Origin: Hermodice carunculata
Lineage: Eukaryota > Annelida > Polychaeta > Eunicida > Amphinomidae
Length of the DNA: 64,000 bases
Assembly (NCBI GenBank): GCA_964020975.1
Contig: OZ026625.1
Coordinates: 37,671,606-37,735,605 of the forward strand
Direction of reading: 5' to 3'
The translations under genes and the position numbers were made by a program. Below, piece by piece: positions 12,206 through 24,979 of this stretch (position 1 is its first letter; each line of letters begins with the position of its first letter). The notes beneath the pieces are model-generated. The model saw nothing but the letters and a program-made list of their open reading frames with translations. It made no database searches and was not told where the DNA came from.

Positions 12206-13172
12206 ACTAGAAAAAAGATTTGCTTTACACCAAGTCTGTTTGGTTGCCTTCAAAATGATAACAGTTTGAAATGCTACACTTTGCCATTGTTCAACATAAT
12301 CTAAATTTTGTGTACATGTATTAGCCTAACTTGCATAATTTAAAATGCTACAATTTTGGTTCTTGTTTCATAGGATGTGGCCACGTCACAAACTTATAAA
12401 GTGAAGTTTGAATGACACTACTATCTATAATAGTTTTGAAGCTATTCAACATTCTAATTTTGTGTACTTGCCTCATTTTCACAAATAAAAAGCCTACAAC
12501 TTTGGTTTATGGTTCATTGTATGCGGCTATGTCACATACCTACAGATTTAAGTTGGAATAGCACCTCTTTGTATAATAGTTTTGAAGTTATTCAAGATTT
12601 AAATTTTGTTTTTCATCTTATTTGCATAAATTGAAATTGTAAAAATTTAGATCACGGATGCCACTGTGTTACAAGCCCATAAAATGTAGTTGAAATTTGG
12701 CACCTCTCTCCATAATAGTTTTGAAGCTATTGAATGTTTAAATTTTGTATATTCATCTAATTTGCATAAATTAAAATCCTAAAACTTTGGTCCATGGCTC
12801 ATTGGATGCGGTTTTGCCACAAACCTACACATTGAAGTTGGAATGGCTACTCTATCTATAATAGTTTTGGAGATATTGAACTTTGAAAAATTTTCAATGC
12901 CCCTAATTAGCATAATCTGAAATTCTACAACTTTCAATAACTGTCCATTATACTGGCAGGTGTCACAAACCTAGGTATGCACATTGAAATTTTGTGTCCA
13001 TCTGACATAGTTTGGAAAATATGGAACTTTCAAAATGTAAATTGCCCCTAACTAGCATAATTTTAAACATCATGACTATTCCAAACCAGGTGCACAATTT
13101 CACCAGGTGTTTTTCGGAATAATAGTGTCCGACAAAAGCTCCGGACATATTTGGTTGTAAAGAAGAAAGGAA

Positions 13173-13207
<35 letters not shown>

Positions 13208-13246
13208 TCTTGGAAAAAAAAATGTCTGAGTTGGCACCCAGACATA
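12206..13246 (+). mobile_element. Helitron-like repeat, copy E, complete
   Basis: Starts ACTAGAAAAAAGATTTGC right after the 3' hairpin of copy D, so D and E are head to tail. It has 5' motif TGTTTGGTTGCC at 12237-12248, five or so internal units, a conserved body, (GAAA)n at 13162-13205 and a 3' hairpin at 13223-13244 (TGTCTGAGT/GGCACCCAGACA). Confidence 0.7.
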
Positions 13247-14450
13247 ATTATGACATACTAATAACAATGACAGCTAATATGCAACTGTTAAAGTTATGTA
13301 CCCTTTATTCTGACATGTGGCAGATCTAGTTTGAATTCCCTTTATGTAAATTGAACTGAATCAACTTAAAAACAATTCCTTACTGCAAGGCTGTATGCTA
13401 TAACACAATGTACACTACTAGAAAGAGTTGTCAAAATATTACTTATCAATCAAGGGGTTACCCAATGAGCATAGGATTTATCTGTTCAACTTAACAGCTA
13501 GAACATTTTGATGTAATACTGGGTCCTTTTCAAACATGTTGTCCAATTATTATTATTATCTGCTATGCTTGGCAGCTATTTATCATCACACTGTAATTAG
13601 AAGCCGCCTTTCAAAGCTAATGCATTAGGGAACCTCCATTCCAAGTAGAATAGAAAGCCTCCATTCAAAATTCAGTGTAGGAAACCGCCACTCCATGTTC
13701 TTTAAAATCATTCAACTCTAAGAATAACTGTGCTGTCTCCACAATGTGCCTCTAATGCGGATCTGTAAGAATTTTACGACAAGTAAATGGTGTCTCCGAG
13801 TATATGATGAAAAGTTCTTCCCAGTGTGGAAATAAAAATGAGAGTTAATGGTGAATAAAATGGAAACATACAACTCCAACCACAAGTACACCTCGAATGT
13901 GAAGGGTCTGCAATGACGCTGTGTGTTGTATGCTTTGGAGCCATTCATAATGAAAGAGGGGTAAATGGATGTGCACAGTGAGACAAAAATTAATTTTATA
14001 TGCAGCTTTATAGCGGGAAATTATGTGCAACCAGTGTTAATGTATATATAGTGCCACATGTTATTGGATTTCTAACATATGAACATGTGACAAATATATA
14101 TTATCCAGCAAAACCGATCACCCCCATGGGGGCCCAGTGGTAATGTTACAGCCATAAGGCAGCACCTGTGTTCTCTACATGTTCGTAGGTTTGGTGCTTT
14201 TTATTTGAGGCATTTCACTCAAGTTTTAAATTCGTCATTTTGGAGGAAATCCATTAAACCTAAGTTAAAATTCTCTTCTCACAGCGGTTTTCATTTTATG
14301 GATTTGTTTCATGATGAAACGAGCGAAAAAACATGTAGCAGAACAGCAAAATAAAGTCAGTTCACTGAATATGTCAAAATTTGTGCTGAAGGTCAAGGTT
14401 GAAGGACCAATGTAGTATTACAGTAGTACAATATTTGCTAGAACCTCATC
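13247..14450. other. unassigned AT-rich DNA
   Basis: No recognisable gene. A small theme of GCC(T/G)CCATTC repeats near 13600-13700 is the only local pattern. Confidence 0.4.
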
Positions 14451-14540
14451 TGAAGGAGGGGGGAGGGGGAGAGCCCAGCCATAACCCATTTCAATTTTTT
14501 ACAAATTGGGGTTGCAGGTTCGAGTCCCGCTCGTTCCGAA
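14451..14540 (+). repeat. possible tRNA-like remnant
   Basis: GCAGGTTCGAGTCCCGC at about 14513-14529 is a good B-box. An A-box at the right distance upstream is not convincing and the stems do not pair, so this is at best the decayed head of a tRNA-derived SINE. Confidence 0.25.
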
Positions 14541-15104
14541 CATACAATTTATATAAAAACTCACCAGTACTTTCCGACCTGTATCCACTATCGGTGCAAC
14601 CTTCTTCATTGAGCTTTGTCTTTGACGCAATAGGGCGTCTGGCACTCAGCCAATTGCTGATCCTTATTTTATTGCCTCAGGGCGACTTCTACATCTGATA
14701 CAAAATACTATTTCTGGGGCCTACAACTGATCACTATTTGTCTTGTATTTACATTTTCAGGTAATGCTCACTCTGGAAAAGTCCCTCTATATATTGTACA
14801 TTACATTCATTCGACAAATCAACATTACCTCAACACTAATTACTCATATATTTTGGAAGCTACCTCTTCAAAATATCCAATCGACATGGCTGCCATTGTG
14901 AAATTGTGAGTTCCGCACCCAATGCTAATGGTTTGTGAATAAGCATTGCGATGATCTTGCTGAGTGGGGGTGGGAAGAGGGTTAAAATATATGAAACCAA
15001 AAATTTATATTTTGCAATTATTTCAGAATATCAATAATGATATATATGTTGTGGCCGCAATTCACTTTGATATCCAGATCAAGTGTACTTTTCTGAGACT
15101 GTCC
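14541..15104. other. unassigned DNA
   Basis: No coding frame, RNA gene or repeat that I can support. Confidence 0.35.
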
Positions 15105-15620
15105 TGCAATCAATGCATTAATTGCGCAATGTTCAAAATGGCGCTAGAGCGTGCCGTGTCGTATTTGGATTTGTAACTAACGATGTTAACTGCTTCAGAC
15201 ACAACCGAGCAGGCAGATTAAAGTTCAGATAGTAAATCATGTTTTGAAAATACTTTAACGACTGCTTGCGGTAACTCGGAGAACAAACACCTGGTACGGT
15301 GCTGAAAACACGTGGCCACGATTCGCTGTGATTTTCCTTCCCCACAATGCATTGCGCCATGTTTAACTAGACGCTCAATGTGCGTGCATTGTGCATATGC
15401 CTTCGTTTTGCATTTGGATTTATCGCTACCGATGATAACTGCTTCAGACACAACCGAGCGGGCAGATTAAATTTTAGATTGTCAGTCATTTTTTAAAAAT
15501 ACGTTGACGACTGTTTGCTCTGCTAACTCGGAGAACCGACAGCTGAAACCTAGCGATACTAGATACCGACACCGCACCCATCGTGGCTATGCTTTTTCCC
15601 GGGCCCAAGTTGACCGTCCA
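15105..15620 (+). repeat. tandem duplication, about 250-bp unit
   Basis: AACTGCTTCAGACACAACCG, GGCAGATTAAA, ACGACTG, TAACTCGGAGAAC occur in order at about 15188-15290 and again at about 15435-15535, with AATGCATTGCGCCATG-like sequence before each. The block is richer in CpG than its surroundings, which could mean a promoter or a young satellite-like duplication; I cannot decide. Confidence 0.6.
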
Positions 15621-16678
15621 GACAATTTGAAATAAAATGCTGTGTTCGAGTTGACTTTACTGCAAAATAATGGCTCACGTTGGCCAGCTTTTCTGTAAGC
15701 TTTGTCTTACAACTTGGTTACGGTTGATTTGAACGACCGTTTTTTTACGGGTGGTTGTTTGTGGGGTGATTTTGCTAGTCGGTCGCGTGTTGCAGCTGGT
15801 CCAAGGTAGTCCAACTGGAGCATTGTAGCAAAATTTTGCATCACAGTTCTTGAAAAATGCTACAGAATTCGGCCTGGTCGGTGATTGCAGGTACTACTAT
15901 ACCATGATTATACCTATTCCTATGCAGAACCTCCCAGGGTATATCAAATAAATGTAAGAACATTTTCAAAAATAAGTTAAATCATTCTTGATGCATGAGA
16001 TGGGAGTATTGGAGAGGGACAGCTTTATATATTTATAGTCAAAGTATCTTAGTGTTATCCGGGACCTACAAATTATATATAGCAGGTCCCTGGATATATA
16101 TTACACCTTTGGTGCTTATATTCATTTATATATTAATTTATTGAAAATTTAGATCAATCTTAATTCATAAACAATTAAAGTATTTCAGCCACAAACCCGT
16201 GCAAAACAACTTAATATATCCCGATTTCATACTTGTATTTCTGCTATTTTCATGTTGTGGTCCACCATGGAAAGTAGATAACATGGCGATATTTTTTTGA
16301 ATTTATTTTTTAATAATTTTTGCTAATTTTCATGAGATTGTTTTGCAATCTGAGGGAAAATAGCCAAATCAGTACAATAATGACTGAAATGTTGTGATTT
16401 CGTCAACCATGTGAAGGCAAGATACCCGCAACTCCGCAGATAAACCATTTTGCATGCTCAAATTCAATTTTTTTTTGGGGGGGGCGGTAATGCCCATCAG
16501 ACCGCCCCCCCCCCCTGCAAACCTTCGGCCCTTTGGGCCGAGTAGGTCACATTTGGGCCACTTGGGTCTCTGACTGAGTGTGCAGCACTGGCCTGGATCG
16601 AACAGTATTTATTAGGGAGGGGCGGCTAAAAGGTACTTTTTTTCTTTTCTTTTTTTCTTAATTTTTATTTTTATTTAT

Positions 16679-16680
<2 letters not shown>
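15621..16680. other. unassigned DNA with homopolymer runs
   Basis: No gene visible. Short poly-T, poly-G and poly-C runs occur near 16470-16515 and a T-rich stretch at 16637-16680. Confidence 0.4.
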
Positions 16681-16726
<46 letters not shown>

Positions 16727-16742
16727 GTTTGTTTGTTTGTTT
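16681..16742 (+). repeat. (GTT)n then (GTTT)n microsatellite
   Basis: About 15 GTT units followed by five GTTT units. Confidence 0.95.
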
Positions 16743-17080
16743 TTATTCCATTAATTTTAGACTTGGTCCTCTTAAGTAGGGTCTGTCAGGTTACCGGAAC
16801 CACACATTTATTTTTGTTAGGCCTTGGGTAACTTGGACATTTGTTGAAACATGTTGAGAATGTATGTTCTTTCCCCTTTTACACATTACCTCTTTTGACG
16901 TCAGTTTAATTTGTTACCTGGGCACAGCTCGTTATAGCAGAATAATTCACATGTGGTAATGCTATTGTTGCCTGTTTAGGAGACCCAGGGCCGGACACGG
17001 ACCCTGAGCCACCAGCCACATACACATACACAAATGGCATGACAGTGATCCAAGCAGGAAAATACTGCTGTGACCAACTG

Positions 17081-17106
17081 CCCCCCCCCCCACCTTCCTA
17101 CACACA

Positions 17107-17192
<86 letters not shown>
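17081..17192 (+). repeat. poly-C, (CA)n and (GA)n compound microsatellite
   Basis: A run of C at 17081-17091, then CA repeats at about 17100-17124 and GA repeats to 17192. All open frames crossing it are dipeptide-repeat artefacts. Confidence 0.95.
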
Positions 17193-17193
<1 letters not shown>

Positions 17194-17569
17194 GTGTAAA
17201 CATGCATGTCCAGTGCCCCATGGCACTCGGTCCATCACCATGAGGCAGGCTTGCATATTCAGTGGACCCTGTCTAAAGCCTGATCTTCAGCCAATCAGTG
17301 GTGACTAGAACGATTTTGTAGCCACACTGAACCCAAACATGCATTTCCCTTGACAGGGTTTGCATGGTGATTATGAGCTTTTTTAAAAAGTATTGAGTGA
17401 TGATTGTTCCATTGAACACTACAACATGTGGATCTCACTTGGTATCTTATAATAAATTCATGATTACAGTCTGAATTATTTTGTGTCAACGTAACAAACC
17501 ATTTTATATTCAACGCAATGTGCCCCCTCCCCCCGTTCCACAAGAACATATTCAGACAATTAACATGAG
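17193..17569. other. unassigned DNA
   Basis: No gene or repeat recognised apart from short poly-C near 17522-17534. Confidence 0.35.
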
Positions 17570-18087
17570 GAAGAAAGCCTCAAACCTGCCACATTTAGTT
17601 GCACTTCTAGAACTTTTTTCATTGTCCATTGACAGATGTATCAAACCTACATGTGTTTGTTAGAACTTTGTGTCTGTCTGCAATAGTTTGGAAGATATGG
17701 AGCTTCCAAAATTTTAATTGCCCCTAATTTGCATAATTTTAAACATCATGACTATTCCAAACCAGGTGCTCAATTTCGCCGGTAGGTGAGTCACCATCGC
17801 AAGTTTGGTGATTGTCGGAATAATAGTGTCCGAGAAAAACTCCGGACAAATTTGGTCGTACAGAAAAAAAAGAAGGAAAGAAAAAAAGAAAGATTTCTTG
17901 GAAAAACAAAATTTCTGGATTTGCCCCCAGATATAATAAAGAACCCAAGGAAAAACATGTCTGGGTTGGCAACCAGACATAATAAAGCACGCACGGAAAA
18001 ACAATATGTCTGGGTTGGCACCCAGACATAAAGAAGAAAAAAGGAATTTATGGGAAAACAGTATGTCTGTGTCAGCACACAGACATA
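17570..18087 (+). mobile_element. Helitron-like repeat, copy F with four tandem 3' hairpin modules
   Basis: 5'-truncated copy with the conserved body near 17680-17880, a short AAAG tract, and then four successive 3' modules. Each module reads GGAAAAACA.AATGTCTG followed by a hairpin and ATAA. The hairpins lie at about 17911-17935, 17958-17981, 18006-18030 and 18062-18087. Their arms differ (GGGT, GTGT) but each left arm matches its own right arm. AACTAG follows the last. Confidence 0.7.
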
Positions 18088-18957
18088 ACTAGAAAACAAG
18101 ATTTGCTTCAAAACAAATTTGTCTGTGTGCCTTCAAAAGTTGTTAATGTGGTTAGCTGAACCTTTCAAAGTCCAAATGACCTTTGACTTTTGACCTTAAA
18201 GGGTAACATGTAAATTACAAAAATATGCAGTGTTGCAATGCCTACAATTTCAGTTCAACATGATAAGAATTCGATGGAAATTCGCCGAGTTATGGCTGGA
18301 TGAAAATTTCAAAGGCCCAAATGACTTTGATATTTGATGTTTAGAGGTCACACGTAAATTACAAAAATGTACTGTGTTACAATATACCTTTTTAGAGCCC
18401 AACATGAGCCAAATCAGATTAAAATTAACCGAATTGTGGCTATATAAAAATTTCAAAGGGCCAAATAACCTTGACCTTTGACCTTTGGAGGTTACACGTA
18501 AATTATAAAAATGTGCAGTATTACAAAATTTGCAATTTGAGCCCAACTGGTCAAAATTGGATAAAAATTGACCAAGTTATGGCTGGAAAAAAATTTTGAG
18601 TGGCAAAATGACCTTGACCTTTGACCATCAGAGGTCACTGATACATTACAAAAATGTGCAGTGTTACAAACATGTTAATTGAAGCTGGGTTGGTAACCTG
18701 TACCTATAATAGATTTGGAGATATTCAAGATTTAAATTTTCGGATGGCTCAAATGTGCGTAATTTTCAAACTCATCACCCCTCTTCATAAAAAGACATGA
18801 CTTTATGTCTGGAGCTATAATAATGGCAAGTTAGGAGTTTCCGAAAGTGTCCGAGAAAATTGCCGGAAAAAATGCTGGGAAAGAAGAAATAAAGAAGAAA
18901 GGAAAGAATTAAGGAAACCCAACAAAAACAGAATATCTGTGTTGGCACACAGACATT
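18088..18957 (+). mobile_element. Helitron-like repeat, copy G, complete
   Basis: Starts ACTAGAAAACAAGATTTGC immediately after copy F. The 5' motif TGTCTGTGTGCC is at 18120-18131 and the 3' hairpin at 18934-18956 contains GGCACACAGACA (18944-18955), its exact complement. The interior has four blocks of TGACCTTTGACCTT-like sequence (about 18165-18630) alternating with ATTACAAAAATGTGCAGTGT, and only a weak AAAG tract. Confidence 0.75.
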
Positions 18958-19879
18958 TAAAAAGCAACAAAAACTCCTCCATTTAAATGGTTATTATTAC
19001 AGAAGTCGTCAAAACAGTTCACTATGCGTTAAGAGACTCTCATGCTTTAATGGTACTTTTGGCGCTAGGGGACTGTCAGGAAAGGGTTAAGATTACTGTA
19101 TGGTCCACAGTAAAACGGTTTGTTGGCAACAAATGTTCCGAGAAGCAATTAACTGTGATTAAAGTTGTATGTTTCAATGAGTTTTCGTGTACTTAATTTG
19201 GCTCACAGCAGGACATCGGTATAAAAAGCAACGTAATCTTTGACACCGAAAAACTAAATAAATTTAAAACATGATTACAGATTCACTATTTAAAGCATTT
19301 GTAAACGATCATTTGTGTCAGTATTTTTCCAATATGTCTCGTCACGTTTTACATTAACGGCGTGGTATACTTTATGACTCTCGTGTATGAAAGTTTAATT
19401 TCTGTCGTGTTTATGACTCTCCTGTATAAATGTCTAATTACTGTCTATGGTTTCGATATAATACCCTCAAAGTACTTATTTACTGAAACAAAACATAACA
19501 TGAAGTTTGATTCTGTTTCTTAATATAAAATTTTAATGCCTTTATTGAAGTAATTCAGTTTTAATTAAAATTCATAAAGTTTGCATAAAAAGCTTATAAT
19601 AGCATTTAAAAAAATACAAATTAGATTTAATAGTGACAAATGAAGGACATAACGCTATCGAAAACCGTATTTTACATTCTTGAAAAAGGCTTACTTCTAG
19701 TTTTATTGTTGTTTAAATTTAAAAATGAAACTTCAACTCAACTTTAGACATCTTTTAAATTTTGAACTAAAACCCTTTCCAAAATTTAAAATAACGTTTT
19801 TCTGCGAGACGTGTACTGTTTCATTTCCCATAAAAATATTGTTCCCGTTTTTAGTGTTTGCGCTTAACGTATCGAACCG
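18958..19879. other. unassigned AT-rich DNA
   Basis: No gene recognised. Two similar short stretches, ATGACTCTCGTGTATGAAAG near 19373 and ATGACTCTCCTGTATAAATG near 19411, form a small direct repeat. Confidence 0.4.
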
Positions 19880-20387
19880 GAGAAGAGAAATTTGCTTAAA
19901 AGCAAGTCTGTCTGTGTGTCGCTAAAACGTGCATAAAATTGAATGCTACAACTTTTGTTTGCAGGTTTGCAGAAACTTATGAACTGAGTTGGGAATGACA
20001 CCTCTACGCATAATAGCCTTGAAGATATACAACATTCAGACTTTACAAATAGCCACTATCAGTATAAATTTAAATTTTTACCACTAGTGTTTGTGGTTCA
20101 TTGCACACACCTACAGCAAAAACCTGTAAACTGAAGTTGGAATGGAATCTCTTCCTGTAACAGAATTGAAGATATTCAATATTTAAAAATTAAAAGTGGT
20201 ATTTATTAGCATTAATAAAAATTCTACAACTTTTGTTTGTGGTTCATTGGATGCACCTAGAGCACAAACCTTTCATAAGAAATTGGGAATGGCACCTTGA
20301 CCTGTAATAATTTTGAAGAAATTCAATATTTAAACTTTTCAAGTGCCCTAATTTGCATTAGTGAAAATTCTATAGCTTTTGTTTGTA

Positions 20388-20625
20388 TAGCCGAGTATAT
20401 ATAATCTGTACAATTATTCATGTACAGGGTTTTCTGCGTTTTTTCAGTACCTAAATTTCATGTATATAACATCTTGCCAATTTTAGTTTATCTATCCTTC
20501 TGACATGTAAATTGTATATATTTGCTCTTATTATATGTATGATGAGCAATTTTACTGTATGTATTTTAATTGTATGCTATGAGTCCGATTGGGCAAAAGA
20601 AGCAATAAAGCACATGTTTATCATG
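20388..20625 (+). mobile_element. LINE-type 3' end nested in copy H
   Basis: The repeat unit CTTTTGTTTGTGGTTCATTGG is split here by about 240 bp ending GAAGCAATAAAGCACATG, a polyadenylation-type ending. The insert has no coding sequence and looks like the 3' untranslated end of a 5'-truncated LINE. It dates after copy H. Confidence 0.4.
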
Positions 20626-21326
20626 TTTATGGTTCATTGGATGCACCTATAGCAAAAACCTATGAATAGAAGTTGGAATGGCACATCTACCTATAAAAGC
20701 TTTGACCATATTCAACATTTAAACTTTTCAAGTGCCCCTACTTAGTATAAATTAAAATTCTAGAACGTTTGTTTGTGGTTCATTGGATGCGCCTACATAA
20801 GAAACCCAGAAATAGAAGTAGGAATGGCATCTTTACCTGTAATAGTTTTAAAAGATATTCTAGACTTAAAATTTCAAATGCCCCTAATTTACAATATTTT
20901 AAATGCACTCAACCGTCTATGCAAAGAGGCATATATGAATCTATAATCATACCAAGCCTGGAGTTTCTAAGTGTAATAGTGCCCGAGAAAATAGTCAGAT
21001 AAAATTGTGGGTAAAAAAGAATCGGAAGAAAGAAAGTAACTTTGATTTTTTTTCAATGTTCCTAATTAGCATAATTTGAAATTCTACAACTTCCATGTAC
21101 GATCCATTATATCGGCAGGTGTTACAAACCGATATATGAACATTAAAATTTTGATTGTATCTGCAATATTTTGGAAGATATGGAGCTTTTAATGTTTTAA
21201 TTGCCCCTAGTTTGCATAATTTTAAACATCCTGACTATTCCAAACCAGGTGCACAATTTCACTGATAGGTCAGTCATCATGGCAAGTTTGGTGGTATTGG
21301 AAATAATAATGGACAGATTTGGTCAT

Positions 21327-21451
<125 letters not shown>

Positions 21452-21962
21452 CGAATTCTTGGAAAAACGAAATGTCTGGGTTTGCACCCAGACATTATAA
21501 TCACAAGACTGAATGCAACATTGCCAACTGCTGTGTCTGTTATTCCAGTTCACTACTTAAATTACCACAATAATTAGTAACTTCATCTTGCAGCATAGAT
21601 GTGCAAGAAAATTGTATTTTTTCATATAACTTCGCTTGTACAAATATAATTTCCCAGGCTATCTCCAAATGATGTTTTTACCATTTATTAATACAATTTT
21701 ACATGTTCTTAGGTGGACCTAATCATATGATAGCGTCTACCTTGAGTCTTGATGCAACGGTTCCCTGGTTTAACGGCTGATTTAACACATTCAGTATTGC
21801 ACTATATTTCTGAAATGACTGGACCAATCGAAATTTGACTTCCCCCCCCTCCCCCAACCACGCACGTACGGACATACAACTATGTGAGCAAATTTGACCT
21901 AACTTCCCCCAACACCACCAACCACGCACGCACAGACATACAAACATGTATGCATGCATACA

Positions 21963-22083
21963 AATATACATACATACATACATACATACACACACACACA
22001 TACATACATACACACACATACATACATACACACATACATACATACATACATACATACATACATACATACATACATACATACAT
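21963..22083 (+). repeat. (CATA)n/(CA)n microsatellite
   Basis: CATA repeats interrupted by CACACA tracts. The Tyr/Val/Cys/Met-rich frames on both strands are translations of it. Confidence 0.95.
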
Positions 22084-23196
22084 TTGAAGACATATAACTG
22101 AAATAACATTTCAAATAATTGTCTGGGTTTGATCAGCTGCGTAACACATTTCACATTTTTGAAGTTTACGCAAAAATAGATGCAATAGAAGATTGATACA
22201 ACATCGACATATGCTAACAAAGTAATACACAAGAAATTAAAAATTCGTCAAGCTGGAATTATTTTATTCTGTCTAATAAGGAAATATATAGTTTTTAAGA
22301 TATATATTTACCCGTGCTTGATAATACGCCTATTTCCAACACCGGTATACCTCATTTTCAAGTTTGCTTATCTCTCTCTCTCTCTGCTGCCTGTCTTTTT
22401 GTTTGTCCACCTTTTTTGGTAACTTAATTTTTATCAGAATTGGTTATCATATAGGATTAAAGCGGCCATTGGGAAATGTGTCTGAACGATTCCTTTCTTC
22501 CATTTAATTATTCCTTGCGGAGCATGAAAAGATAACGACTACAAACATATATTTTAAAGTGACACAAGGGTCTTTTCCTGATGTTTACCGATTTCCTGAG
22601 CAGTCCATGCGAGAAGTTAATAATTATAAAAATTATTTTTCAAAGTGAAAGACGGGTCTTTACTTGATGTTTACCGGTCCCGATATAGATAAATGTGCGC
22701 AGTATTGGATATAAACTAGGCAACAAAACTAACTCTCCTCTATTTTAGAGCAATACCCAATATATGCATATTTGGTGGATGATCACAAAATAATTTCAGG
22801 TATGTGTAACTTAGGCCCTCTGGAAGTAGTGTGTGAGTTTTACAGAAGTTTAGACGTTACCTTTTCCTTCGAATAAGGTTGATCTGAGTAGTGTTAAAAA
22901 TCTGGCTTTGCAAAAATTGTAATGGACAGTACTTTTGATGTTACATGTGCTTTGTCGGCTAAAGAATGACAACAGAAACAAATTTTGAGGTTGTTTTTGT
23001 TATTATCGTTTTTGTTGATTTTGATGCAAACAATAGGAAGACACGCTTTATTGAACAAGGTCACTTTTGACATGGTCTTGCAAAATAAGGGTCATTATCA
23101 CTGCTGGCACATACCACAGTTCATTGAGAAATATTTCAACACTGATAGAGCTCTTTATCGTAGTCATCAATGAAGCATATCATTAAACGCCACACA
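22084..23196. other. unassigned DNA with a small duplication
   Basis: No gene. AAAGTGACACAAGGGTCTTTT..TGATGTTTACCG near 22556 recurs as AAAGTGAAAGACGGGTCTTTA..TGATGTTTACCG near 22641, an imperfect duplication about 85 bp apart. A (CT)n run lies near 22373-22386. Confidence 0.45.
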
Positions 23197-24166
23197 TCAA
23201 TAAGCCGTATATCCACCGTGACCTATCACACATTGTTGACAGCGATTCCTCATACTGTAGATCAGTTTTTCCACTATTTGCCGTGGAAGGTTCTCCCATC
23301 TCTGTTGCAGGTATCCTTTCAGATCTTCAAGGGTGGAAGCACCTGTCATCAGGTGAGCAGGCTGGCCAGTTCATCACTTCAACTCCCTTATCTTCAAGGT
23401 AATCTCTGACAATATGAGCGATGTGTGATCTAGCAGTGTCATGCATAAGGGTGAAGTCTTTTCCAATTGCACCCGTTTATGGAACTACGTGAGATCCAAG
23501 GACTTCGCAGATGTATCGCCTGGCATTGAAGGTTCCATCCAGGAAGACAAGATCAGTTTTCACGCCAGATGATATAACCGTCGAAGCCATGACGCTACCT
23601 CCTCCAAATGGGATCTCAGGCTGGACACAGCATGCAGCATGTCTTTCTCCTCTCCGACGCCAGGCACGTTTGCGGCCATCGTAGTGGTGTAGGGAGAAAC
23701 GGCATTCATCAGTGAAGAGCACCTTGGACCACCTTGCCCGAGAATAATGGAGATGCTCTGTTGCCCATTGTAGCCTTGTTTGCATGTGTCTAGGCGTTAG
23801 ATGCTGTTTCTTCGCCATGCATTTCGATTTTGAACCAGCATTGTGTAGCTTTCTATGGACAATTTGTACAGATATTCGCCTCTGATGTGGGTGAGCTGTG
23901 TGTAGTTGTTCCCTCATATCTGGACCTGTTCTTGTTCTGCACCGTAAAACACTGTTGACAATAAATTGGTCTTGCTGGGCATTGGTAACTTTCAGCCTGC
24001 CACCGCATGGCAGATCGTCAACTCTGTTACTCCAATGAATTTTCTTCTTGGGTCATTGATGGTCCTATGGTTTACCCCCCAAGTCTTGTGCAACTCTGCG
24101 ACCACTCATACCAGCTTTGAGTTTCCCTGTGGCTCTTGCCCTGTCCAGCTTTGACAACCTTGGCAT
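23197..24166 (-). pseudogene. Tc1/mariner transposase, decayed
   Basis: The minus strand starts at an ATG (24166-24164) reading MPRLSKLDRARATGKLKAGM, a Tc1-type N-terminus. A middle block (23477-23917) contains LFTDECRF, which supplies the first catalytic Asp, and GGGSVMA and FNARRYICEVL. Further on, MHDTARSH supplies the second Asp. The segment that should carry the catalytic Glu (SPIEHLWD in relatives) is deleted after NWPACSPD, and the C-terminal part continues in another frame to a stop at 23197. So it has frameshifts and a deletion and cannot be active. I could not find a matched pair of terminal inverted repeats. It belongs to a different, older subfamily than the Tc1 element at 49560-51083. 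Confidence 0.8.
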
Positions 24167-24979
24167 GGTGCTTTCTTTGGGATCAAAGAAGCTATACAAC
24201 TAAAGCTTGAACCAAAACCCATATTTATACCCTGATTTGACATTGGCATTGTCCCAATGACATACGTTTTGGTCGTGAAATGAAAGGAAATATTGTTTTA
24301 AGGTGGTTGTTTGCGAGAACTGTGAAGCCACACACCACCACATTGCCCATTGCTGTTTCCGCGAACCCCATTTTATGACTTTGTCTCACATCAAGTTCTT
24401 GTGCAGTCAAGCATAAGTTGCAGCACCACTGAAAATCACAGGTATTTGAGCAAAGAAGTTATGTTATACATACATGTAGATATTTTGGTCAAAGTCGTGA
24501 ATTTATGCATAGAATACTGGCTTAAAAAGCGGAAAGTTACTTTTGTTGCCCACTTTAGATAGAAGTTCTGCAAGGCAATGCTAAAGATCAACTTCCAAGA
24601 TAATATATCATTAAGCTAATTTCAAAGCATATTGAAGCCTGTCATTTTCTTTGGTGACAGTGACATACAGTCACATGTGTTTATGTAATGAAAGCAAAAA
24701 TAATTGAATCAGAAATTTTGTAACCTTGATGTAATAATGTCGTTTGACAACCTCGAGCTGCAAAGCTAAAAGGTGTCATTTGAGTTGTGTGGAAATAAGA
24801 CTTTTGACTCACTTTGCACTTTTTGACACCGAAATCCTGGCTTCTGATTGGTAAAGAGTAGTCACGTGACCAGTCTCTTTGCAGAATTTACCAGAACAAA
24901 AGAAGGGTTATATATATATATTCCATTCCATTTTGCCTCGTTCATTCTCTCCCTTCTGTGAGTATTCTATTTTCATTTC

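Noticed and set aside
21723-22232. 169-codon frame rich in MYVCMYVC
   Set aside because: Translation of the (CATA)n array; no conserved part outside it.
23966-24154. Plus-strand frame opposite the Tc1 pseudogene
   Set aside because: Antisense of the transposase N-terminus.
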